Assembly (NCBI RefSeq): GCF_020921035.1
Contig: NC_063150.1
Coordinates: 27,947,826 to 28,011,825, forward strand
Direction of reading: 5' to 3'
Length of the DNA: 64,000 bases
DNA from: Rhodamnia argentea
Lineage: Eukaryota; Streptophyta; Magnoliopsida; Myrtales; Myrtaceae
Shown here: one piece after another, positions 22,377 to 32,935 of the stretch
Layout of the letters: every line of letters begins with the position of its first letter
How positions within the stretch are numbered: position 1 is the stretch's first letter
Program-made: the position numbers and the translations under genes
Notes under the pieces: model-generated
The model's database searches: none
Seen by the model: only the letters and a program-made list of their open reading frames with translations
Told to the model about the DNA's origin: nothing

Positions 22377-25300
22377 CGACTACTCTCTCTAAGGACGGAT
22401 CTCGCGACCATACCAAGCCGAGTTCTAAACTCATCGAACTTTCTTTGCTCCAAGACCTTTGGTGAAGATATCAGCAACTTGATCGCTTGTCTTGGTGTAT
22501 TCCATTTTGATCTCGCCCTGCAAGACCTTTTCTCGCAGAAAATGATGGTGTACTTCCACATGCTTTGTTCTAGCATGAAAAACTGGATTTTCTGCCAAGC
22601 TTATAGCAGATAGATTATCACAAAACAATGTTGTCGAGTAATCTATCGATTGATGAAGATCATCCAATAACCGCACTAGCCACGTACTCTCCTGAGCTGC
22701 CATTCTTTGCCGCTCTCGTATTCGCCTTCGTTGTCGACGAGAGACACGGTTGGCTGTCTTTTCCGCACCAGGATACCACTCGCCGATCCAAGATTAAACG
22801 AGTATCCAAGTAGTCGAGCGCCTTGTATATTGATCTCCGGCAAAGTCGGCATCGCAATAACCGACCAACTCACTCGATGAGACTTTCTTGTACAAAAGGC
22901 CAAAATCAAACGTCTTCTTTACATACCTCGGGATACGCTTGGCTGCATCCAAGTGAGGCTTCCGTGGCTTCTCCATAAATCGACTTACTACTCCCACTGC
23001 AAAAGCGATATCGGGCCGAGTTATGGTAAGGTAAATCGGACTACCTACCGGTTGACTGTACATGGTCGAATCTTCTAACTCTCGACCTTCATCAGCACAC
23101 GACTTTGCATTCCCATCCAACGGAGTAGATATAGGCTTGCAATCGAGCATCCCGAACTTCTCCAAGAGATCTCGTGCATACTTTTGTTGACATAGGAATA
23201 ATCCTTCCTTTGTCCAATCAATCTCGAGTCCCGGAAAGTGCTTGAGCTCTCCAAGCTCCTTCATCTGAAAACGGACCGAGAGATTGGCTCTAATTCGACA
23301 TATCTCATCTTCATCATCTCCAGTAATGATGAGATCATCCACATAAACCAAGACAGTTGCGATCTTTCCATCTTCTGCCTTCACGAACAAGCTCGAATCT
23401 GCTGGGGCTACAGAATAACCACTTTTCAATAAGAACTCTGCAATCTTCCCATACCATGCTCTCGGGGCTTGCTTCAAGCCATACAATGCTTTCTTTAGCT
23501 TGCGGACATATTACGGATGATTTTTACTCCCGAAACCATCCGGTTGCTCCATGTATATTTCTCGATCAAGCTCTCCATGAAGAAAGGCATTCTTCACATC
23601 CATCTGCCATAGATTCCACGACTTGCTTGCCGCAAGTGCTAACGTAACTCGAACAGTAGTAACTTTGGCCACTGGGCTAAAGGTTTCTTCATAATCGACG
23701 CCATACTTTTGCGAGAAACCTCGAGCGACTAGACGTGCTTTATATCTTTCTATCGACCCATTTGGTCGAGTTTTCAATTTGTAAACCCATTTGCAAGATA
23801 TAGGACGTACCTCTTCGAGTTTCGGCACCAAGTCCCACGTCTCATTCTTCTTTAGTGCGAGGATCTCTTCCTCCATGGCCTTCCTCCACTCTGCATCCTT
23901 CAATGCTTCCTCATATGTCGACGGCTCCACTGCGCCAACATCTTCGATTAACGCCGCATTGGCATACTTGGGGTTTGGCCTCCCCTGCCTCCGTGATCTC
24001 CGAAGTCGAGGCTCCTCTTCTTCGAGTTCCTCTACCCGACTTGGTCGAAATTCTTCTGTTTCTATTCGATGCTCACCGGAAGAACTTGTCGAACCTTGTG
24101 AATGTGCTTCGACATCCTTTTCGACATCTTTTTCGATAGGCTGATCCTCATCGAATTCTCTCGGCCTTTCTTGACACTCTTCTTCGATATGCTGTGAATC
24201 CGGCAATTCGACGGCCTGAGATGACCACCATGACGACAATTCGTCGAACACCACATTTCTCGAAATATAGCACCTCCCTGTTGTAGGATCACAGCACTTC
24301 CACCCTTTTCGTTGATCATCATAACCCACGAAAATACATCGAACCGCCTTCTTGTCGAATTTGCTGCGAAGGTGTTTCGGCACAAATGCATAACATACAC
24401 ATCCAAAGACTCTGAAATGACTTACCACATGCTTGCACTTCCATAACCTCTCGTATGGTGAAACGAAGCCGAGCCTTGCTTGTGGTAATCTGTTAATTAC
24501 ATGCGCCGATGTCTTCATACACTCAGCATAAAATTTAGGTGGAACATTCTTCGCATGTAGCATGCTCCTGCATGTCTCTGCTAGATGTCGATTCTTCCTT
24601 TCAGCAACTCCATTTTCTTGTGGCGTGTACGGACAAGTAAATTGTCGACGTATCTTGCACTCTCGCAAATACTTCGTGAATTCATTAGAAGTATATTCTC
24701 CCCCGTTATCGATGCGAAGACAAAGAATCTTCTTACCCACTTCACTTTCTACCTTCTCCTTAAACTCCTTAAATTTGATAAATACTTCAAATTTATCTTT
24801 CATAAAATCAACCCAAACATACCTGGAGAAGTCATCAATAAATGTGATCATATACTTTGATCCACCAATAGACGATTGCTTCACTGGACCAAACACATCC
24901 GAGTGAATGAGCTCGAGAGGCGTACGAGCTTTGAACGATGATTCCTCGTAAGGAAGCTGATGTGCCTTTCCATACCGACATCCAAAGCACAAACCACATC
25001 TTCTTGAACTTCCAACCGGGGAGGCCCTTCAGCATATTCTTCTGCATTATCACTTTCAACTTGTGATAACTTACATGCCCAAGCCGCGCATGCCACAAAT
25101 CGGGTGTATCATTCCTTCGGGTTTTGTTTACGTATGCCGTTTGAGCGGACATCACGTAAACGGACTCCGGTCGACGTCCCTCCATGATTGGTCGACTAGT
25201 GGGCTTCACACTTTGGTACACCTTAACATCTCGTGGACCGAATATAACATAATTGCCCAAGTCTGTGAGCTGGGACACGGACAATAAATTTTTCTTCATC

Positions 25301-26733
25301 CCCGGCACGTGATACACATTTTTCAATTCAACCTGCTGTGAATTGAGACGAGGAGTTATCACCGTCTCACCAATATGGGAAATTGGCAACCTCGAGCCGT
25401 CGGCAGTAATAACTACACGTCCACCGGTATAATCAAGCGTATTCGACAGCTTGCCTTGATCTCCGGTCATGTGATTCGAACACCCCGAATCAACAATCCA
25501 ATCAACATCATAATTAATCGACTTATCACTTACAGTGATTAAAGCCATCGAATGGTTCAACTCGGCAATGGACGAGACAAATAACTCATCTTGCACCTCC
25601 GTTGCAACAAACGCGTGAAAATCCCATTCTACGTCATCATCGAAATCACTCCTCTTCGATGATTCCGCGACATTCCCTTCAACTCTCTTTGCTCGACACT
25701 CTCTGGCGAAATGACCTTCTTTGCCGCAGATGTAACATCGTCCACTACGTCTTTTGTCATTGCCATAGCGGTTCCGCCAAGCTCCCCCTGATTGAAGGCT
25801 CGTCTCTCCCGGACGCTTTTTCCATTCTCCACGAAATGGTTGCTTTTGCCTTTCGACAAGACTTTTTCCCGGCTTGTCATCTCTATTGTCAGCACCGATT
25901 CTCCTCTGGCCCTTGAATCCTCTTTTATCACTGAAGAGGGCACTCTCATCTCCCTTCATCAAAACCTTAGACATTTGATTATCTAAAGTTTCTTGGTTGG
26001 CCAAAATATTCTCCAGTTCGATCAACGTTGGTTGTGTTGCCCATCCATGAGTAGCCGTAACAATACCATTATACTCCGGCTTTAACCCGTGAATAATAAT
26101 CCTTCTCATTCTCGTTTCGGAGATGGCATTATTTGGATCTAGCTGCGAAATTTCGTCACAAATAGACTTAACTTTGAAGAAATACTGACTCACCGTCATA
26201 TTTTGTTGTGACATCGACAGCAGCTCGTTCTCCAACCTTTGCAACTTGGCATCATTCGACCTCGCGAACAACGCCGCCAAGTTATCCCATGCCTCCTTGG
26301 GAGTCTGCGCACTCTTTATATGCTGCAACAAGTCATCTTCAACATGATCCAAACAAGAGCGTAAAGAGCCTTACTCGCTTTGATGTTCCATCTCCTCGGA
26401 TCACCATCATTTGTGGGTGCCGTGGTGTTGCTGCCGCCAACAATATCCCACAAATCTTGACCCCGCAAATAAAACCGCATGCGGGTACTCCAATTATTAT
26501 AATTGGAATTGTTCAGCTTCTCAATACCATTCATCGAACTTGATACGTCCGCCATCCGATTGGAGAAAAGTGCCCGGCTTGATCCCAATCAATTAATCAC
26601 GATCCCCGATCGTACTCCGTGAGAACTTCGACGTACTCCGGTCCTTGACCGCTTGCACACGAACAATGGTCGCTAACCACCGTCTTCACGAATCACGCTC
26701 CGGAAGACTCGATTCACGGCCCCCGATAACCGT

Positions 26734-26745
26734 GCTCTGATACCA
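26734..26745 (-). other. Copia primer-binding site (tRNA-iMet)
   Basis: TGGTATCAGAGC in element orientation lies 2 nt inside the 5' LTR. This is the standard plant Copia primer-binding site for initiator tRNA-Met. Confidence 0.9.
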
Positions 26746-26747
26746 AA

Positions 26748-27168
26748 TGTCGAAAACTCGTAGTCGCGAAGCACGTCTTGATCCTCAAGATGATCGAAGA
26801 CTATCGAAGGTGAAAGGTTCTCTTCACCCGAGAGAAGTGTTCAAGAGAGGAGATGGACTCTACAAATTACTGTATTCACCTTACTTTCACCTTATCGAAA
26901 CGATTACAAGACTCGCCTATATATAGGCGTAAAACCAAGACTCCCGACATACCCAAGGTACATGAAAAGACCCGACTAGATACATAGCAATAATTGTACA
27001 TCGGAATACTAAAAGACTCTCGAGACACACAACAAATAATGACCCTTAAAAAGCTACAAAGCAATAATGACACTAAACACGCGCGTCGATAGACGTCCAT
27101 CGGAAACCGAAAAATCTATCGAAGAGTCACGCTATTGAATTCTAGAGTAGGCGGTGATATCTTCAATA
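26748..27168 (-). repeat. Copia 5' LTR (right copy)
   Basis: 421 bp, matching the left copy throughout. A TATA-like CTATATATAGG lies inside both LTRs (about 26917 here), a plausible element promoter. Confidence 0.92.
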
Positions 27169-27299
27169 CCCTTTCGTGTGGCTTTGCATCCATAAAACGG
27201 AAACATGGGGAACTTTGACCCGGATAGATCGGGCCCACGAAACATTATATAACGCTAAAACTCGGATATTATATATGTATCACGCAAATAATCTATTAA

Positions 27300-27780
27300 T
27301 TTTGCTCTAATATGCAATTTCGTTTGTGAATTTTTAGTTTTTCATATTATGGTCATGAACTTTGATCCAAAGTGTAATATTATCCCTAGACTTTCAATTT
27401 GTTCAATTTGATCTATAAATTTTGGTCCAATATTTAATATGATCCATAAACTTTTAAACATATTTATATAATCTAGGGACTACGCCAAATATTTACCAAT
27501 AGGTCAAGGACTACATTGAACAAAGTAAAAGGGTAGGAGCAATATTGGGTCAAAGTCTAAGGATCACATAGCATGAATAAATAATAGCATAACATTCATC
27601 ATATAACTCGGGGAATAAATTGAGCACGTACCAAAAGTTCAATGGCCACATTGACTAAATTGAAAATTTAAGGATCACATTACACATTGAGATCTTGTTT
27701 AGAGACTGCATTGGATAAATTAAAAGTTCAGAGACGACATTACATATTGGACCATTGTAAAGGGACCATTTATGTCATTA
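27300..27780. mobile_element. fold-back repeat, probable Mutator-like MITE
   Basis: The left arm is made of degenerate repeats of the form 'ggtccaatatttaatatgat / ccataaactttt'. The right arm carries the reverse complement of the same phrase (for example 27740-27755 against 27421-27440). The architecture is like the better-bounded element at 38595-39267. Ends and target duplication are not resolved. Confidence 0.38.
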
Positions 27781-27860
27781 TCCGGTTCTAATCGGAAAGA
27801 GGAAAGGGGCACTCCGGTAATTTCCACCGCCCTCAAACTTGGTGATCATGTGAGAGCCAC

Positions 27861-27866
27861 TATAAA
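27861..27866 (+). promoter_or_regulatory. TATA box of the PP2C gene
   Basis: TATAAA lies upstream of a likely 5'UTR exon whose donor is CAG|GTACTG at 28077. An acceptor at 29233 opens the exon with the start codon. The leader intron of about 1.16 kb is an inference. Confidence 0.5.
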
Positions 27867-28153
27867 GCTTTTTTCTATTGTCGTTGGCCTACGTACACAT
27901 GAAAAGGAGTCGGCAATGGAGGAGTCTAACCGACACGTACTTATCTTCCCTCTTCTTCCTCTTGCTTCTCCAAGCAACGCAAACGCGAGCTTCTCCTCTC
28001 GCGATCCTCTGCATTCCGGAGCCTAATCGACACTCCTTCGGCCGGAGGTAGCGAGCGATCGAGAGATCCCGATCAGGTACTGGTGCTGACATCGATTTCT
28101 CTCTGTTCATCATCACCTTTGGAGTTAACTCTTAGCTCGTTTTGCACTTTCTA

Positions 28154-28179
28154 GAGAGAGAGAGAGAGAGAGAGAGAGT
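28154..28179. repeat. (AG)n microsatellite in the PP2C leader intron
   Basis: About 13 AG units shortly after the proposed 5'UTR donor site. Confidence 0.85.
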
Positions 28180-29238
28180 AAATGGAGGTTTTGGATGGTT
28201 GCGATCGTCAGGATTGAATGTGTAATCGGAGGACGAGACGATTACCGTCGCCATGATTGACGTGCTTTATTTCGTTTTCTTCTGTTTCGTTTCGCATGTT
28301 GTGGTTCCTTTTTGGAGACCGATGCGAGCTTTCTTGTCTTTTGTTTCGGATTCTTCTGGGAAACGACTGTCGTACGTGAGGTCCATTACAAAACCGTGCT
28401 GGATTCTGTTTGCTGAGAGTCCGTTTTCCCTGGAAACGAAAGAAGAAAAAGTGAAAGCATCCATCGTCGTGACGATACCAAAATGATTATACTAAGAATT
28501 TGGTAGATGAAGAGGTGGTTGCAGGGAAGCTCCAAGGTTATATATAAGTCGTACTTTATCATCATCATTATTATTATTATTTTCATCTATGGAGCAACTG
28601 CAGAAGAAGTAACAAAATTCTCTTGCTCAGCTGAGCCTAATACTGCCGTCTGCAGTTCTGGTCGAGAAGGCTTTAGTTGTTTCCTCGGGAGCATGGTCGG
28701 TCGCAGGAACTAGTTTTCTATTGGTTCTTCCGTGGTGTTTCGGCAATCGAACAAGTCGAGTGACGTTTTTTGGGGGGAAATTGGTAAGAATCAGTGGGCT
28801 CTATAGGTCTAGTTCTTGTGGTATTTTTGGATTTAAACATGCAGGGCCGCGGTTTCTTTCTTTCTTTTTCTTTTTTAATAATTGCATTTGTTCAATTTTA
28901 TACTTTGCTATGAAGATGTTTCTTTGAACTATCAAATAGATCATCTTGTTGTATATGGTTTTGGTGTGCTTTATTGATCTATGTGAAGATGGATGCAAAG
29001 AAAGGGAAGCATTCTGTCTTCAGTTTTTGCTCTAGTATGTAAACAGTTGGAAAAAAATCCATCTTTATTATTATGTAGAATCCATTTGAATCCCTGAATG
29101 ACTTAAACATGATTTTGAATCTATGTTCACTTTTTCATGTTTCTATCAGATTTCTGGCAAATTCACATCAACTTGGTCTTTTCCTACAAAATGTTAAAGG
29201 CTCATGATTTATGGCCTTTTTGTTGAGATACAGGGGCT

Positions 29239-31599
29239 ATGGTGTTGTTACCAACTTTCCTTGATGGACTTGCGAAGACCATATCAACCAAGAAAGCAAA
29301 AAATTGTCCATCTGATGTTGGAAGGGAAGCTGCGAATACCCTGGTCAAGGAAGCACGGAGGAATGAGTCGATCTTGAGTTCTACAGCTGCTGTTAAGACT
29401 AGCAAGTCTACTAGACTTGCTTCAGCATGCTCCAAAAGAGGACGCAAAGGTATAAATCAGGATTGCTTCATACTCTGGGAGGTAGGTCATTCAACCATCT
29501 TCTGAATTTTTCTGAAGCCGACAAACTATACTGCAACAAAAGAAGAACATTCATGCAAATGGACCTTTCCTAAATTATCGTGCTTCTTTTGGCAGGAGTT
29601 TGGTTGTCAAGAGGACATGACCTTTTGTGGAGTTTTTGATGGTCATGGTCCTTGGGGCCATGTCGTTGCAAAGCGGGTCAGGGAATTGTTGCCTTCTTTT
29701 TTGCTGTGTAAATGGCAAGAAGCTCTTGGTTTAGGATCTCAAGATTGGAGTTTTGAAATGGAATTTGATGTAAATCTTCAGCACTTTGACATATGGAAGC
29801 AATCCTTCCTGAAAACATATGCTGCCGTTGACCAGGAGCTGAAGCTGCATAGGAGCATTGATACTTTCTGTAGCGGAACTACAGCTTCGACAATTGTTAA
29901 ACAGGTACCCTGATTAGACTCACACTATTTTTTGGCCGCACTAGTGCAATGCATGCTTGACATGTCTGTCAAGAGAATTCTTAAGAATATACTACAATCT
30001 AATGTTGTCCGCTGAACTATTAAGTTCAACATTCAGCCCCAGTTTGGCTACATTTACATTAACTGTTCGTTCTCACTGCCTTTGAAAAGATATAGGTAAA
30101 ATTTTAAGTGTATTTTTTGAACTAACCAAAGCTCATTTAATTGCAAGTTTATAACCATCTTATGGACCTCTCAGGCATAACCTGTCGTATTCTAGCCTGA
30201 AGATTTCCTTTTCCATTTTCTGTGATCAGGGTGAAAATCTTCTTATAGCAAATATTGGTGATTCTCGGGCTGTTCTGGCTACTTCTTCTGATGATGGCAG
30301 TTTGGTTCCTCTTCAGCTAACCATCGATTTTAAGCCCAACTTACCTCGTAAGCCTCTCTCTCTCTCTCTCTTCATGTTATGTACTTGCTTGTGTGTATGT
30401 AAGCATGTGACCCTAAGCATGGAGACACGTTTGGAAGACTTATATTGTGTTGTTGATGTTGGTCACAGAGGAAGCTGAGCGAATAAAGCAGTCAAAAGGA
30501 AGGGTACTTTGTTTGCATGATGAACCAGGGTTGTACAGGGTCTGGAGGCCCAATGATGAGGCACCGGGATTAGCAGTTTCAAGAGCCTTTGGTGACTACT
30601 GCTTGAAGGACTTTGGACTTATCTCGGTGCCATACGTGACACAACAAAAGATAACCAGCCGCGACCAATTTGTCATTTTGGCTAGTGATGGGGTACGCAT
30701 TTTCATAATTCATCCTATCTTGCTTGCTGTTATATAAAGCGTCAGGACTTTCTAAATTGATGAAATAGGTAACTTTGATTACTAATTTGGGAGGTTAGCT
30801 CTGCGTTTCCAAGATAAGATGATATTAGGTGCAGCTCAATAGATTCTGCGGAAAACTGTGTAAAATGAAGCGATGTGAAAAGGATCTGCTTTTCTCTTGC
30901 ATTCATGTACTTAAACTATAAGTACTCATTAATCTTTGATCTAATTGATTGAGAACACAGTATAAACTAGGACGAATCATCGTTAAGCTAGCATGGGGGC
31001 CTCAAAGGATTTAGATGGGACATGGTTTTGTGGCGGTGGCTCATGAAAATCGCCTAAACTTTCCATGTGTCTCATGTGATGATCTGAGGGTAGGCAACCC
31101 AAGCCATGGAATTGATGCGAATATCAGTGAGCTCGCATATTTTTGTGGATATTGCAAGCAGCATTAAAATGGGCACTTATCTTAGAACACAACCTTAAAT
31201 TGAGATTAAAAGATTATAAATTTTTTATTAGATTATTTGATATATTTACCTCGATTTTCCTGTATAAAGGTTATTGTCTACTCTTATTGATGCCCAAGTA
31301 GAAGTACTGCAATGGCTATATGCTAGTTCAGATTCTGAATGTTTATGCATCTATATGCACAGGTGTGGGATGTGATAACCAACCATGAAGCCGTTCAAAT
31401 CGTGTCGGCGGCACCGGATAGGGAGAGCTCGGCTAAGACGCTGGTGGAGTGCGCTGCTCGTGCATGGAAGCTCAAGAGGCGAGGCATCGCGATGGACGAC
31501 ATCTCGGCTATCTGCCTCTTCTTTCACACTATGGAGACCGATCCGTTCGATCCCCCTTTAAAGGCTCCAACAAGAGGAGTTGGTGTCAAAACTAGTTGA
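29239..31599 (+). CDS. protein phosphatase 2C, clade E, EGR type
   Basis: A Mg/Mn-dependent Ser/Thr phosphatase. Five coding exons: 29239-29481, 29596-29904, 30230-30347, 30469-30692, 31363-31599. Phases join to 376 aa. The N-terminus MVLLPTFLDGLAKTISTKK matches the Arabidopsis EGR (E Growth-Regulating) phosphatases EGR1-EGR3, which restrain growth under drought. It lacks Gly2, so no myristoylation. Motifs: KGINQD (residues 70-75), GVFDGHG (93-99, metal Asp96), CSGTTAST, IGDSRAV (193-199), LAVSRAFGD, ILASDG with VWDV (metal Asp297), and MDDIS (342-346). All metal ligands are present, so it should be active. The start is set by the family N-terminus. The family call is firm; the exact EGR orthologue is not. 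Confidence 0.93.
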
Positions 31600-31953
31600 A
31601 TCCAATCCATGTTTGCGGCCTTTTTAGGATTAGTCGCTGTACGTACAAACGAGAGTTCTTACGTTTGTACATCGCTAACCACATGTCCAATCAAAACAAA
31701 AAAAGGCGCTTTCTCCCAGCTCTGTGTATTTCGCCCTTGAAGATGGCAGAGAAAGCTCTACCATCCTCCTCTTCTCTCTTCCTCTTCCTCTTCAATTTCA
31801 ATCGCTGAATCAACTCTCTTGCAATTCCGACAGATGAAAACAGCCTCAAATAACAAATGGCAGTCGTAAAAGCACCGTTTAATCTGGCAATCTGACTTTT
31901 GGGGAATATGTGTCAAAAAGGCGGAGAGGGAAAAAAAGGGGCCCTAGTGAAAA

Positions 31954-32005
31954 ATCCCACATCGACCGTGTGGGAGTTTCGTACGGCCTTTTGGCTCCTT
32001 ATAAG
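31954..32005 (+). promoter_or_regulatory. snRNA-type promoter signature (USE + TATA)
   Basis: ATCCCACATCG at 31954-31964 is a perfect match to the plant snRNA upstream sequence element RTCCCACATCG. TATAA starts at 32000, leaving 35 bp between the two. That spacing is the one known for Pol II snRNA genes; U6-type Pol III genes have about 25. The USE sits in a perfect 7-bp inverted repeat (TCCCACA...TGTGGGA). A transcript should start near 32030, but what follows matches none of U1-U6, U11, U12, 7SL or U3 as I remember them. A 13-nt string equal to the start region of U2 (CGGCCTTTTGGCT, 31984-31996) lies between the two elements. The site may be a dead snRNA promoter, a repeat, or an unknown ncRNA gene. 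Confidence 0.45.
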
Positions 32006-32245
32006 CTGCTCTACCTCGACAGGTCAAAGGTTAACTCGTCCTGTCAGGGGTGAAAGGCGACTCGTCAATGATCGTTTAGAGACGGCGGGTCGTGCCGACA
32101 CCTACTACAAACGAACACACCCTCTTTACACGGCGAGCGAGTCCTGCCCTACTTAGGTGGGGTCTCGCCCGCCAATTTTTGGAAGCCTCTCCTCTCGGGG
32201 CGGGGCTCACACCTATACTGTACACACGATTCGTTACTGTACGCA

Positions 32246-32340
32246 CAATTCGTTGACTTTTAACTCGTTGACTTTTAACTAGGATGTGGATCCAAATAAC
32301 AATTCGTTGACTTTTAATTAGGATGTGGGTCTAAATTAAA
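32246..32340 (+). repeat. short direct repeats with three W-box cores
   Basis: CGTTGACTTTTAA occurs three times (32251, 32266, 32305), and the following AGGATGTGG(A/G)TC(C/T)AAAT occurs twice. Each contains TTGACT, a WRKY-type W-box core. It lies between the PP2C and lipase genes, 3' of both, so a promoter role is doubtful. Confidence 0.7.
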
Positions 32341-32935
32341 TTTTACTGGATAGAAATTTGAAACGGCTTTAATTAGAACGGTACTGATGTCATTACACGA
32401 TGGCTAATTGGAAAAATTCTACCGTCATGATTTTGATAATTGGAGAGTTGCAATACTAACAATAAATATCACCGTCTACTTGATGTACGCCACCCACCCA
32501 TTAATAATTTATCATCATTCATGATTATCTAAATTTAATTACTAACAGGTTCAATTATTAATACGCTAACCAATCATCATTACTTATTCCTTCTTTTATT
32601 ATTAATTTCTCATGTTAAATTTTCGGAGTGAGGCAAAGATGACGCCCCCTTGACGGTGGGTTGGAAAATTGAATCAATTAGGGAGATATTCCATGTGGGA
32701 GTACTCAGCTACTAAACCCAAGGAACGGTTCTCTTTCCTCTATATTGGCCAATCCTCTTTAAAGGGAAGTATATAATGAAAGACTCGTTCGGTGCAATTT
32801 TCTTTACAAGGCGCATGACTCAAAGTCGCATAATTCGGAATCCCATTTGGACAAATACTAATTTTCAGCCTCAATCTAATCCCCTGACGTGCCTCAATGG
32901 CCTGAAATCGAAAAACAATCCAACTACGGTAATTC

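Larger units (their letters stand above)
21945..27168 (-). mobile_element. Ty1/Copia LTR retrotransposon, young
   Basis: A 5.2-kb element in minus orientation with 421-bp LTRs at both ends. Recognisable parts, in element order from right to left: a primer-binding site matching initiator tRNA-Met, gag with a CCHC zinc knuckle, aspartic protease, the pre-integrase HARLGHVS motif, integrase, reverse transcriptase with [13 protein letters not shown] and YVDDL, RNase H, and a polypurine tract. The order integrase before RT defines Copia. The LTRs look identical, so insertion is recent. The coding part is interrupted by roughly four breaks, so the copy seems non-autonomous. Flanking 5-bp sequences CCATT and CCCTT are a likely target duplication with one mismatch. 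The lineage within Copia is not assigned. Confidence 0.95.

Noticed and set aside
31984-31996. Possible U2 snRNA gene from a 13-nt match
   Set aside because: The match lies upstream of the TATA box and the rest of U2 is missing.
32041-32250. tRNA or rRNA-like GC-rich stretch
   Set aside because: No cloverleaf, A/B box pair or rRNA core seen; only the promoter-like elements upstream are supported.
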